Assembly (NCBI GenBank): GCA_041652255.1
Contig: JBAZHT010000018.1
Span: 1 to 28,793 of the forward strand
Source of the DNA: DMER64 sp041652255
GTDB lineage: Bacteria; Bacteroidota; Bacteroidia; Bacteroidales; UBA932
Direction of reading: 5' to 3'
DNA length: 28,793 nt
Shown here: positions 1 through 7,547 of the stretch, piece by piece
How positions within the stretch are numbered: position 1 is the first letter of the stretch
How the letters are laid out: every line of letters starts with the position of its first letter
Notes under the pieces: model-generated
Seen by the model: the letters and a program-made list of their open reading frames with translations, nothing else
What the model was told of the DNA's origin: nothing
The model's database searches: none
Position numbers and translations under genes: made by a program

Positions 1-42
1 TGTTATGCCTGACCGTTTGTCCAACTGTTTTACTATGCTCAT
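1..42 (-). CDS. Transposase, N-terminus only (cut by window edge)
   Basis: Reading the minus strand from the ATG at 40-42 gives 14 codons, MSIVKQLDKRSGIT, and the frame then runs off the left edge of the window. From memory, this opening (KQxDKRSGIT) matches the start of a DDE transposase group found in many anaerobes, in the IS4/IS1634 superfamily. A Bacteroidota-type promoter lies just upstream at 63-94, which supports a real gene start. Only the extreme N-terminus is visible, so the family is inferred and intactness cannot be judged. If correct, an insertion sequence sits at the left edge and its end should fall within roughly 90-297. Confidence 0.5.
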   Translation of the reverse strand, partial: MSIVKQLDKRSGIT

Positions 43-297
43 GGCTGTTATCGTTATGTGTGCAAATATAATACATAACGATGTTATATCCAAATGAATT
101 GAGGTTTATTTTACGGAAATTCAGCATTTTATGAGATGTTTTCTACGCTAGGCTTGTTAGGCGTTTCGGGAATGAAGGCTACAACGTTGTGTAACCCATC
201 TTAAACGAAAACTCAAAGGAATTCTATAGTAAAATTAAAAATATATACCTTTGACGGCATTATTATTGTACGTATATACTAACTTATATAAAAAACA
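43..297. other. Intergenic region between left-edge gene and acyl-CoA synthetase
   Basis: No coding frame of note. It holds the minus-strand promoter at 63-94 and, at the right, a weak plus-strand promoter candidate: TTTG at 250-253, 19 nt spacer, TATATACT at 273-280, 17 nt before the synthetase ATG. If the left gene is an insertion sequence, its terminal repeat should lie here, but I could not identify one by eye. Confidence 0.4.
63..94 (-). promoter_or_regulatory. Bacteroidota-type promoter of the left-edge gene
   Basis: On the minus strand, TTTG (91-94) is followed after 20 nt by TATATTTG (63-70). This fits the Bacteroidota -33/-7 pattern of TTTG and TAnnTTTG and drives the gene starting at 42. 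Ten-base arms of an inverted repeat (50-59 and 73-82) flank the -7 box, which could be a binding site or a transcript hairpin. Confidence 0.6.
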
Positions 298-1905
298 ATG
301 ATTTATCCTACTTTATTTCACGTATATTCTAACAGTATAGATACTTATTCTGATAGGACTGCTTTTTCTTTGTTCGAAGGAGAAACGTTAACTTATGGAA
401 ATTTTGCCCAAAGAGTGGAAAGTGTTCAGGCCTTTTTGCTCGCAGCCGGGCTTCAAAAAGGAGACAAGGTAGCTTTACTGAGTACCAGTATGCCCAACTG
501 GAATGTTTGTTATTTTGCTACCGTAACCCTGGGGATGGTCATTGTTCCCATTTTGCCTGATTTTTCAGGAGAGGCCATTTCATCCATTTTGGAGCATTCC
601 GGCTCAAAGGCATTATGTGTTTCCGATAAGCTGTACGCCAAGATCCCTCACCAGGCAAGAGAAAAAATGGATCTGATCGTTAGAACGGTCAGTCTGACGG
701 TTATTGGCGGGAAGAAAATGCACGACCTTGACAAACAGGGGGAAAGATCCGTTCCGGAACCGGACGATCTGGCTGCTATCATTTACACATCGGGAACCAC
801 TTCCTCACCAAAGGGAGTTATGTTGAGCCACAAAGCCTTGTGCAATCAATTGCATATGGTGACAACCCTTATTGAAGTATTTCCGGAAGATATTTTTCTT
901 TCCATATTGCCTTTGTCACATACCTACGAGTGTTCTTTGGGTATGTTGTATCCTTTTATGCAGGGAGCTTCTGTAGTGTATCTGGGGTTGCCTCCCACAC
1001 CAACAAGTATGCTGCCTGCACTGAAAAGTGTCAAACCCACCTTCATGCTTACTGTACCGCTAATCATGGAAAAGATCTACACCAGGCAGGTGTTTGCCCG
1101 GTTTACTTCCAGTAAGGTTCTGAAGATCCTATACAAGGTAAGGTTTATACGACGCCTGTTACACCGAATTGCCGGTAAACGGTTGTATCATACTTTTGGA
1201 GGCAGGATCAGGTTCTTTGGCATAGGCGGTTCAAAACTCAACAGGGCCACCGAGAAATTCTTGCGTGATGCCCGGTTCCCTTATTCTATCGGGTACGGTC
1301 TGACCGAGACAGCTCCGCTCATTGCCGGGGCTGTTCATCCGGACACATTCCTTCAGTCAACAGGAAGGGTCATGAAAGGTATTGAGGTCCGTTTGCAAGA
1401 TATAAATCCCAAAACAGGTGTAGGTGAAATTCAGGTGAAAACACCCTGTATAATGGACGGGTACTTCAAGAATCCGGAGGCCGATAAAGAGGCCTTTACA
1501 GAGGACGGTTGGTTTCGCACACGTGACCTGGGCATTGTAGACAAATCGGGTCGTATTTTCATAAAAGGGCGTTTGAGCAATATGATCGTCGGATCGACCG
1601 GAGAAAATATTTATCCCGAAGATATTGAGAGCATTCTCAATCAGCATGAACTGGTAGCTGAATCCCTTGTTTTACAGAAAGAGGGGAAACTTGTTGCACT
1701 GGTTTACCTGCAGGACCTGAGAGAGGATCTTCGTGAACAAATTTCAGAAGTATATAACGATATCATGAATTATGTGAACAGCAAAGTAGGGAAGATGTCG
1801 CGCATAACCGGTATCCATGAACAGGAAAACGGGTTTGAAAAAACACCTACACTCAAGATCAAAAGATACCTCTACACAGAAATTCTCAAAAGAAAGAATA
1901 AGTGA
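298..1905 (+). CDS. AMP-forming long-chain acyl-CoA synthetase
   Basis: A 535-residue member of the adenylate-forming (ANL) superfamily. These enzymes activate fatty acids with ATP to an acyl-adenylate and transfer the acyl group to CoA or another thiol. The ATP loop YTSGTTSSPKGV is at 163-174, YGLTET at 333-338, the ribose-binding Asp of FRTRDLG near 410, and the A10 Lys of PTLKIKR near 520. The overall look is FadD-like, although the protein is shorter than typical E. coli-type FadD. The start is the first in-frame ATG; no strong Shine-Dalgarno is seen. It converges on an acyl-ACP thioesterase with only 14 nt between stops. Chain length and acceptor cannot be read from sequence; an acyl-ACP synthetase is a possible alternative. 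Confidence 0.88.
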   Translation: MIYPTLFHVYSNSIDTYSDRTAFSLFEGETLTYGNFAQRVESVQAFLLAAGLQKGDKVALLSTSMPNWNVCYFATVTLGMVIVPILPDFSGEAISSILEHSGSKALCVSDKLYAKIPHQAREKMDLIVRTVSLTVIGGKKMHDLDKQGERSVPEPDDLAAIIYTSGTTSSPKGVMLSHKALCNQLHMVTTLIEVFPEDIFLSILPLSHTYECSLGMLYPFMQGASVVYLGLPPTPTSMLPALKSVKPTFMLTVPLIMEKIYTRQVFARFTSSKVLKILYKVRFIRRLLHRIAGKRLYHTFGGRIRFFGIGGSKLNRATEKFLRDARFPYSIGYGLTETAPLIAGAVHPDTFLQSTGRVMKGIEVRLQDINPKTGVGEIQVKTPCIMDGYFKNPEADKEAFTEDGWFRTRDLGIVDKSGRIFIKGRLSNMIVGSTGENIYPEDIESILNQHELVAESLVLQKEGKLVALVYLQDLREDLREQISEVYNDIMNYVNSKVGKMSRITGIHEQENGFEKTPTLKIKRYLYTEILKRKNK

Positions 1906-1919
1906 GCCGTGTGCTGAAA

Positions 1920-2654
1920 TCAGGGCTTGAATGAAATTTCCGCCCGGAAAATGCTTTTTCCTTCTTTCATTCCTTCTACGTAATTTGTAAGCGGATCTGT
2001 TTGGGTTGCCATCATTGCTATGTGATCGGTAAGATGTGCTTCATTGTTGAAATTGATCCGGAACCGGTCCACCTTATGCGAACTGACCTGTGTGGGATAC
2101 AGATGATCCATAGCCCATTCCAGGTATTTGGCGTTGTTGACATGTCCGTTGAAATCGATATCTGAATAGCTGACCGTTTTTTGTCCGGCAGGCTGAAGCA
2201 TTTTACGGTCGGGACCCTCAATTTTTGCGCAGGGAGTTTCAATGGCATGTCGATCTTTCTTTTCCGTAAGGGTGGTGTTGTCAAAAAGTAATTGTGGCCT
2301 CTGAATACGACGTGTTTTAAGATCGATGATCAGCCAGGAACTTGTGGCGGCGACCAGGTTCTCCGTCCCGTTTTCGTTTCTGATCAGAAAATCTCTCAGG
2401 GAAAATATGCCGTCTTTACCTTTGTGCCAGGTATCGATCTCTACGGTTTCCCTCCATACCGGAGCGCGCAGAAACCTGACTTCCATACGGGACAACACCC
2501 ATATGGTATTTAGTTCAAGGAGCCTGTCGTAACCGAATCCCAGGCGGACGGCATCCAGGTTGGCCATTTCCTGGGCAATGTTCATAAAAGCGAATGGTTT
2601 AAGGTCTTTTGCAAGATCTGTTTCGTAGCAGGTTATGGAACGCACTTCTTTCAT
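1920..2654 (-). CDS. Acyl-ACP thioesterase
   Basis: A 244-residue double-hotdog enzyme that hydrolyses acyl-ACP to free fatty acid, ending fatty acid synthesis. The C-terminal hotdog carries DIDFNGHVNN at 165-174, with Asp167, Asn169 and His171 in the family's active-site arrangement. The N-terminal half (ETDLAKDLKPFAFMNIAQE) matches the first hotdog of bacterial homologues, and the length is normal. I chose the ATG at 2654; the alternative at 2663 is not an ATG and lies in the -7 box. The box TATATTTG ends 6 nt before this ATG, so the transcript is probably leaderless or nearly so. It is convergent with the acyl-CoA synthetase, so one gene releases fatty acids and the other reactivates them. 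Confidence 0.85.
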   Translation of the reverse strand: MKEVRSITCYETDLAKDLKPFAFMNIAQEMANLDAVRLGFGYDRLLELNTIWVLSRMEVRFLRAPVWRETVEIDTWHKGKDGIFSLRDFLIRNENGTENLVAATSSWLIIDLKTRRIQRPQLLFDNTTLTEKKDRHAIETPCAKIEGPDRKMLQPAGQKTVSYSDIDFNGHVNNAKYLEWAMDHLYPTQVSSHKVDRFRINFNNEAHLTDHIAMMATQTDPLTNYVEGMKEGKSIFRAEISFKP

Positions 2655-2660
2655 AATATA

Positions 2661-2668
2661 CAAATATA
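2661..2668 (-). promoter_or_regulatory. -7 box of thioesterase gene
   Basis: TATATTTG on the minus strand, 6 nt upstream of the ATG at 2654. It overlaps the right end of the hairpin at 2664-2694. No clear -33 TTTG is seen, because the expected position falls within the hairpin. Confidence 0.5.
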
Positions 2669-2694
2669 GGGCGGAAAATTTTTCCGCCCTATAT
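2664..2694 (-). terminator. Hairpin after the STN-protein gene, overlapping the next promoter
   Basis: Perfect 15-bp arms (ATATAGGGCGGAAAA and its complement) around one central base form a strong hairpin that starts 11 nt after the stop codon ending at 2706. On the minus strand it is followed by TTGTATATT rather than a clean U-run, so termination strength is uncertain. It is near-symmetrical and could act in both directions. Confidence 0.55.
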
Positions 2695-2705
2695 CTATCA
2701 GATTT

Positions 2706-4220
2706 TTATTGTTCGCTGGCTCTTCTTCTCAATTGCCTGGTGATTCGGGCAATGACCTGTTCAATTCCGGATTCGGGCTCAATGACATTGTAATCCTCCC
2801 AGAAGCCTTCATCCTGGAAGTCGGTTACCTTGTCCAGGGTAATGTCCCTGGAACGTACCCGTTGCTCAGAAGGTATTTTCATGGTACGGTCGCTGCGTTC
2901 GGTAATGGCCATCTCGGACATAATGGTATACGTGTTTTTAAACAGTTTTCGGTCCCATTTGGAATCAAACTTGATCTCGGTGCGTGAGTAATCAAAAGTC
3001 CATTTTCCATTGATCTCCTTGTATTGGACGAGGTAAGTAGCATATAGTACATTTGCCCTGAACCCCATTGGCCGGCGTGATATGAATATGCTGGTGGCAT
3101 CGGCACGGTCTTCTACGTTCATATTGAATTCCACCCGGCTGATAGCATGTGATTTCATATCAATGTAGATCTTTCCGCGGAAATGAATTTCCTGCACACC
3201 TTCTCTTTGATCAAAGTGTACCACATGGTTGATCCTTCCGTCCACCTGGACCGGTTCTCCCATTTGAAATTCATAGATCTCGTTCAGTTCGGCAATACTT
3301 GTCCCCAGGAAAGGGAATTTGGCCACGTCAATTTCCAGTGCCGAGTTGATACCTCCCCGGAATTTAACAAATACCGTGTCAATACGTGTCCAGTCCACAC
3401 TTCCGCGTCCTTTGAAAACGCCTACCTGATCCAGGCCGTAAAGCCTTCCGTAGGAATTTTTGTTGATATCCAGCACAGCTTCCGTCAGGGTTACGTAATT
3501 GTTTCCTTTACGAATCATCTCGCGGTAAAAACCGGTCATTTGCATGGGATGATCGGGGTAGTTGGCCGGGATTTTATCCAGGGCCAGTGCAACCAGGTCG
3601 GCGGCATCGGTAGGTGTAACCATGATAGAGGGAAGGATTGTGGGAACAAAACTAAGCGGTATTTCCACGTCTTGATCCAGGTCCATCAGATCCTTCAGGG
3701 AAAAAGTCCGGGGATGGTATCCCAGGAAGGATATACGTACAGAATCTCCGGCAAAAGAGGCAGGGAATTTCAGGGAAAAATACCCTTCTCCGTTCGTAAC
3801 GTTGCTGATGCCTTTGTCTACAATATAAACAGAAGCAAATACCAGGGGATTTCGGGTCTGGGCATCAACCACGGTTCCCGAAACACTCAAATACTCAGGC
3901 TTTTTGTAAGTGAGCACTATGTATTTGTTCTCAAATACGTAATTCAGATTGCTGTTACCAAAGGCTTCATCAAGGAATTGGGCAACGGATCTTTTGCCCT
4001 CCCTTACGGAAACGATCGCATTCACGTTCACATTCTCTTTGCTGTATACAAAAAGGTAGTCGGTTTGTTTCTCAACCTGGTCTATGAACGATCCCAGAGT
4101 AATTCGATTGCCCGATATTGTGATAACGGCGTCCTGAGGAACCGACAGATCGGGTTCTGCGCCCGCAAGAGAAAATGTACTTACGGAAAGCAGAATTAGC
4201 GAAAAAAATAAATTTTTCAT
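2706..4220 (-). CDS. Secreted STN + carboxypeptidase-regulatory-like protein
   Basis: A 504-residue exported protein. Residues 1-20 are a Sec signal peptide. About 30-105 resemble an STN (secretin/TonB N-terminal) domain, the module that in TonB-dependent transducers contacts FecR. About 113-195 are a CarboxypepD_reg-like beta-sandwich (SVSGTVVDAQTRNPLVFASVYI). The remaining 300 residues contain FYREMIRKGNNYVTLTEAVLDI and many beta-rich stretches, but no TonB plug or 22-strand barrel, since the protein is far too short. It lies directly downstream of sigma and FecR genes on the same strand, so it is probably the outer-surface input or a target of that cascade. The C-terminal function is unknown to me. 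A strong hairpin follows the gene. Confidence 0.75.
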   Translation of the reverse strand: MKNLFFSLILLSVSTFSLAGAEPDLSVPQDAVITISGNRITLGSFIDQVEKQTDYLFVYSKENVNVNAIVSVREGKRSVAQFLDEAFGNSNLNYVFENKYIVLTYKKPEYLSVSGTVVDAQTRNPLVFASVYIVDKGISNVTNGEGYFSLKFPASFAGDSVRISFLGYHPRTFSLKDLMDLDQDVEIPLSFVPTILPSIMVTPTDAADLVALALDKIPANYPDHPMQMTGFYREMIRKGNNYVTLTEAVLDINKNSYGRLYGLDQVGVFKGRGSVDWTRIDTVFVKFRGGINSALEIDVAKFPFLGTSIAELNEIYEFQMGEPVQVDGRINHVVHFDQREGVQEIHFRGKIYIDMKSHAISRVEFNMNVEDRADATSIFISRRPMGFRANVLYATYLVQYKEINGKWTFDYSRTEIKFDSKWDRKLFKNTYTIMSEMAITERSDRTMKIPSEQRVRSRDITLDKVTDFQDEGFWEDYNVIEPESGIEQVIARITRQLRRRASEQ

Positions 4221-4268
4221 AACTTTGTAGAATTAGAAGTTAATACAATAGTTTGTGTTAGCGGTTCT

Positions 4269-4296
4269 GCCGGTGGATGTTGCAGCATCTGCCGGC
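4269..4296. other. Hairpin between fecR and the STN-protein gene
   Basis: GCCGG and CCGGC arms with an inner GATG/CATC pairing enclose a short loop. On the plus strand the hairpin is followed by a T-run (4296-4300), so it looks like a terminator for rightward transcription, yet no rightward gene precedes it. On the minus strand it falls immediately after the fecR stop and lacks a U-run. It may be an RNA element between fecR and the downstream gene. Confidence 0.4.
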
Positions 4297-4299
4297 TTT

Positions 4300-5262
4300 T
4301 TATTCAATTATAATGGTGTTTGTCTGCCTGTTTTTATCCATTTGAAATCCATAGATCTTCTTCATGGTCTTGAGGATACTTTCCAGCCCGTCATCCTGCC
4401 GGAATTTGGCACTGAAGCGGTATTGGGCCAGTTCATCATTTGTTATTACAATATTCGTTGCATAATAAAGCTGCAGTTTGTCTACGATATCTTTGAAGGG
4501 AGCATTGTCAAAGGCGTAAATACCTTCCCTCCACATAATAAAATCGGGTTCACTGAAAGTACTGCGTTGCCAGCTTTCCCCTCCCCAGGTAATGCTTTCA
4601 TAAGGCCTGATACGCACTGTGGGAAATTCAGCAGCGGGCTTAACCACTTCCAGGGAGCCTTCCACAAGAGATGTTACTACATCATGATCTTTGTAGGCAA
4701 AAACATTGAATTTTGTGCCCAGAACACGAATGTCGTATTGTTCCGTGGTAACTATAAAAGGCATTGCCTCATTTTGGGCAACTTCAAAAAAAGCCTCCCC
4801 GGAAAGTATTACCCTTCGTTCTCCTTCTGTAAATTTATTGGGATAACGCAACACCGAACTGGCATTCAGACACACAATGGTACCGTCACTGAGTTTAAAC
4901 GTTTTATTTCTGTGAGAAGGAGAAGATACTTCCATCATATAAGTTGTGGGTTCTTCCGGGATATTGCGTGTAAGAGGCTGCAACAATCCCCATAGGGCAA
5001 ATCCGGCAACAAGAACTGCGGCGGCATAACCGGCAAAGCGACGGTAAAATACCCGCAGGTTGCTCTTTCTCCAAAGCAGCAATCGGGATGTGGATCTTTC
5101 CGTATCACCCGATGCGGGGAAAAGGGAAGTAATTGCCTTGAGATTCTGCATTTTGCAAAATTCTCTCCTGAGCCCGGCATCCTTCTCCACAGCATCCAGC
5201 AACCCTTCTTTTTCAGCAGGAGTGAGCTCATCGGCAAAATAACGTTGAAGCATTTCTTCCAT
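4300..5262 (-). CDS. FecR family anti-sigma factor
   Basis: A 320-residue inner-membrane protein that holds the partner ECF sigma factor and releases it on an outer-membrane signal. A cytoplasmic N-terminal segment (EEMLQRYFADELTPAEKEGLL) is followed by one membrane span at about 76-95, the FecR domain with SDGTIVCLNASSVLRYP, and a C-terminal DUF4974-like region (FKDIVDKLQLYYATNIVI). The ATG at 5262 follows an AAGGAAA stretch and starts where homologues do; an upstream TTG at 5325 is less likely. The gap to the sigma stop is 68 nt. The gene order sigma, FecR, STN protein matches a surface-signalling module. Confidence 0.88.
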   Translation of the reverse strand: MEEMLQRYFADELTPAEKEGLLDAVEKDAGLRREFCKMQNLKAITSLFPASGDTERSTSRLLLWRKSNLRVFYRRFAGYAAAVLVAGFALWGLLQPLTRNIPEEPTTYMMEVSSPSHRNKTFKLSDGTIVCLNASSVLRYPNKFTEGERRVILSGEAFFEVAQNEAMPFIVTTEQYDIRVLGTKFNVFAYKDHDVVTSLVEGSLEVVKPAAEFPTVRIRPYESITWGGESWQRSTFSEPDFIMWREGIYAFDNAPFKDIVDKLQLYYATNIVITNDELAQYRFSAKFRQDDGLESILKTMKKIYGFQMDKNRQTNTIIIE

Positions 5263-5330
5263 AGCGTTGTTTCCTTTTCTGTTAATAGAACGTTTGAAAT
5301 CAAAAAAACCACCAAAGGCGTACAAAAAAA

Positions 5331-5870
5331 TCAGAGAAGATGTTCCAGGTCTTTTCGTAACTTTTTGAGAGCTATGCTCATTTGGTTTTCAACGGTGTTG
5401 AGGGAGATACCCAGGATTTCGGCAATTTCCCGGTATTTTTTTCCTTCAACCCGGCTTAAAATAAAAACCTCCCGGCATCTTGACGGAAGTTTATCAATGG
5501 CCTGCTGCACGGTTTGTTCAATATTTTCTCCTGATATCAAACCGGTATCCAGCTGTTCCAGGGCGGAGAGTTTCAATGCCTGTTCTGCCCGGTATTCCTG
5601 TGCTGTCTTCTGATGACGCAGGTAATCTATACACTTGTTTTTGACCAGGGTATAAAGGTATGAGGATATACTGGTATGGATCTGTAAGGTTTGATGTTTT
5701 TCCCATAGAAAAACAAAAACATTCTGGACAATATTTTCAGCCGTTTGCTGAGACACAACATATGTAGCTGCAAACCGGCACAAAGGCCGGAAATAGGCTA
5801 TGTAAATCCCGTCGAAACGTTCCCGGGTGAGTTTCAGTTCACTGTTTCCAATGGGGGTCGCCCGATTCAT
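5331..5870 (-). CDS. ECF sigma-70 factor
   Basis: A 179-residue extracytoplasmic-function sigma factor. Region 2 is visible in YIAYFRPLCRFAATYVV through SSYLYTLVKNKCIDYLRHQK, and region 4 in DKLPSRCREVFILSRVEGKKYREIAEILGIS with its helix-turn-helix. The frame is open further upstream, but that part lies inside rpiB and has no sigma-like sequence. The ATG at 5870 gives the usual Bacteroidota start just before RERFDGIYIAYF. The gene therefore begins inside the 3' end of rpiB, with 32 nt of overlap, which ties its translation to rpiB. FecR follows. It probably recruits RNA polymerase to its own target promoter, which I could not identify here. Confidence 0.88.
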   Translation of the reverse strand: MNRATPIGNSELKLTRERFDGIYIAYFRPLCRFAATYVVSQQTAENIVQNVFVFLWEKHQTLQIHTSISSYLYTLVKNKCIDYLRHQKTAQEYRAEQALKLSALEQLDTGLISGENIEQTVQQAIDKLPSRCREVFILSRVEGKKYREIAEILGISLNTVENQMSIALKKLRKDLEHLL

Positions 5871-6300
5871 ATCGTGCAATTTTCTGTATTCTTTTTTGAT
5901 GTCTGCCTTCCAGGAATTTGGCATCCAGCCAGGCTTTAACAATGCTTCTTGCATATTCAGGCGCAACGATCCGGGCCCCCAGTGCCAGTACGTTGGCGTT
6001 GTTGTGTTCCCTTGCAAGACGTGCTGAATAAGGATCGCTGCATGCAGCTGCACGTATCCCTTTTACCTTGTTGGCACTTATGGAAATACCAATTCCCGTA
6101 CCGCAAATGACAATGCCTCTTTCGCATTCGCCTTTTGCAACGGTTTCTCCTACTGCAATGCCGAAATCGGGGTAGTCGACACTCTTTAGGCTGTCGGTCC
6201 CCATATCTTTGACCTTGTAACCCGATTCAATGAGGAATTCCCTGATGTTTTCTTTCAGCTCGAATGCAGCATGATCGCTTCCAATGGCAATAACTTCCAT
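5839..6300 (-). CDS. rpiB: Ribose-5-phosphate isomerase B
   Basis: A 153-residue LacA/RpiB-family isomerase that interconverts ribose 5-phosphate and ribulose 5-phosphate in the pentose phosphate pathway. SDHAA is at 8-12 (Asp9, His10), the catalytic Cys66 is in VICGTGIGISISANK, and His99 is in REHNNANVL. All are at canonical positions and the length is normal. An allose-6-phosphate role is a minor alternative within the family. The gene is first in a minus-strand unit with the ECF sigma and FecR genes. A TAGTTTTG box lies 18 nt upstream (6319-6326). Pairing a housekeeping isomerase with a surface-signalling sigma factor by overlap is unusual. Confidence 0.93.
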   Translation of the reverse strand: MEVIAIGSDHAAFELKENIREFLIESGYKVKDMGTDSLKSVDYPDFGIAVGETVAKGECERGIVICGTGIGISISANKVKGIRAAACSDPYSARLAREHNNANVLALGARIVAPEYARSIVKAWLDAKFLEGRHQKRIQKIARYESGDPHWKQ

Positions 6301-6318
6301 AGTAACCTGTTTATCTTA

Positions 6319-6326
6319 CAAAACTA
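6319..6326 (-). promoter_or_regulatory. -7 box for rpiB-sigma-fecR unit
   Basis: TAGTTTTG on the minus strand fits TAnnTTTG and lies 18 nt before the rpiB ATG, in the 54-nt divergent gap with the SIMPL gene. No clear TTTG at -33. Confidence 0.5.
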
Positions 6327-6339
6327 TAATAAAATTTCG

Positions 6340-6347
6340 TAATTTAG
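6340..6347 (+). promoter_or_regulatory. Possible -7 box for SIMPL gene
   Basis: TAATTTAG, one mismatch to TAnnTTTG, 7 nt before the ATG at 6355. No -33 element is recognised; weak call. Confidence 0.35.
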
Positions 6348-6354
6348 CCGCATT

Positions 6355-7056
6355 ATGAAAACTTACCGTTACGAAGCCCTGATCCTGGCCGTGGCTTTGG
6401 TGATCATGGGATTACTATTGAAAAAGGGTCTTGACGGATTCTCCGGAAGGGAAAGGACCGTCAACGTCAAAGGACTTTCAGAAATGGAAGTGCCTGCCGA
6501 TAAGGTTACCTGGCCTTTGGTCTTCAAGGAGCTGGGCAATGACCTGCAGGACCTTTATGTTCGGATCAACCGGAATAACAATGCAGTGGTTTCCTTTTTG
6601 AAAGACAACGGGATTCCCGATGAGGAGATCAGTGTAAATGCCCCCGAGATCATAGATATGAGCGCCGAGCGTTACAATACGGCTCCCCCGCCGTACCGGT
6701 ATAACGTGACCTCGGTAATTACAGTAAGCTCCGGGAAAGTAGACCTGGTCAGAGACCTTATAAGCGACCAGGGAGAATTGCTCAAACAGGGCATTGCCAT
6801 AACCGGAGGCGAATACCGGTACAACACCGTTTATTCATTCACCGGGCTGAATGATATCAAACCACAGATGATCGAAGAGGCAACACAAAACGCACGGACG
6901 GCTGCCATTAAGTTTGCCCAGGACTCCGAAAGTAAACTCGGCAAGATCAAAAATGCTTACCAGGGTCAGTTCTCGATCACCGACAGAGACGAGAATACTC
7001 CGTATATCAAAAAGATACGTGTAGTGACTACGGTGAATTATTACTTAAAAGACTAA
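6355..7056 (+). CDS. SIMPL domain-containing protein (DUF541)
   Basis: A 233-residue protein with one N-terminal hydrophobic segment (about residues 7-24, ALILAVALVIMGLLLKKGL) and then a SIMPL/DUF541 domain. The domain opens with RTVNVKGLSEMEVPADKVTW, a typical family start, and ends with a VTTVNYYL strand. It is probably anchored in the inner membrane with the domain in the periplasm. Family roles are poorly defined: some members affect oxidative-stress or signalling phenotypes, and I infer no specific role here. The stop is 4 nt before the RidA gene, so the two are probably cotranscribed. Confidence 0.82.
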   Translation: MKTYRYEALILAVALVIMGLLLKKGLDGFSGRERTVNVKGLSEMEVPADKVTWPLVFKELGNDLQDLYVRINRNNNAVVSFLKDNGIPDEEISVNAPEIIDMSAERYNTAPPPYRYNVTSVITVSSGKVDLVRDLISDQGELLKQGIAITGGEYRYNTVYSFTGLNDIKPQMIEEATQNARTAAIKFAQDSESKLGKIKNAYQGQFSITDRDENTPYIKKIRVVTTVNYYLKD

Positions 7057-7060
7057 TTAT

Positions 7061-7465
7061 ATGAGTAAAAGAATTACTGTACAGTCACCAAAAGCGCCAC
7101 CTGCACTGGGCCCATATTCGCAGGCGGTTGTCGCCGGCGGTTTTCTCTATATTTCGGGACAACTGGGTATTGATGCGGCTGCCGGAGCATTGGTGGAAAC
7201 TTCCAAAGAAGCACAGATAGAACAAATATTCAGGAACGTGGGATACATCCTGGAAAAGGCGGGATGCGGTTTTGATGACGTCGTTAAATGCACAGGCTTT
7301 TTAACCGATATGAACGACTTCCCGCTCTTCAACACAATTTATTCCCGCTTTTTTGAGGCTCCGTTCCCGGCCCGTTCCGTTTTTGAAGTCTCTGCCCTTC
7401 CTAAAAAAGGGGCCTTTGCCGAGTTGGAAGTTATTGCCAAAATGACTGAAAATATGTCAATCTGA
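7061..7465 (+). CDS. ridA: RidA family reactive enamine/imine deaminase
   Basis: A 134-residue RidA (YjgF/YER057c/UK114) protein. These trimeric enzymes hydrolyse reactive 2-aminoacrylate-type enamine/imine intermediates from PLP enzymes, protecting the cell. The sequence begins with the typical PPALGPYSQAV and contains FLYISGQLGID, Arg105 (PFPARSVFEV) and Glu121 (AFAELEVIA), the residues that bind the substrate carboxylate and activate water in active members. The length is normal. It starts 4 nt after the SIMPL gene with little Shine-Dalgarno, suggesting coupled translation. Confidence 0.92.
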   Translation: MSKRITVQSPKAPPALGPYSQAVVAGGFLYISGQLGIDAAAGALVETSKEAQIEQIFRNVGYILEKAGCGFDDVVKCTGFLTDMNDFPLFNTIYSRFFEAPFPARSVFEVSALPKKGAFAELEVIAKMTENMSI

Positions 7466-7532
7466 CCGTTTCCGGTGCCTTTTTTTCGGTAGGTACACCT
7501 TTTGTATAATTAACGGGTAAACAATTAAATAA

Positions 7533-7539
7533 AAGGAGG
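7533..7539 (+). promoter_or_regulatory. Full consensus Shine-Dalgarno of hsp20
   Basis: AAGGAGG lies 8 nt before the ATG at 7548. Genes in this phylum usually lack such a site and most other genes in the window do too, so it fixes the start and suggests strong translation initiation. Confidence 0.8.
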
Positions 7540-7547
7540 ATAAAGTT

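Noticed and set aside
1920..2663. Thioesterase start at 2663 rather than 2654
   Set aside because: The codon at 2663 is TTG and lies in the -7 box; the ATG at 2654 begins at the family-like sequence.
3183..4199. A 338-codon open frame on the plus strand opposite the STN-protein gene
   Set aside because: It is antisense to a gene with clear signal peptide and domains; the predicted protein shows no family motif.
4255..4995. A 246-codon open frame on the plus strand opposite fecR
   Set aside because: The FecR reading on the minus strand is clear, and this frame lacks recognisable motifs.
5871..6053. Upstream extension of the ECF sigma gene
   Set aside because: The extra residues lie antisense-free but within rpiB coding sequence in another frame and show no sigma-like sequence.
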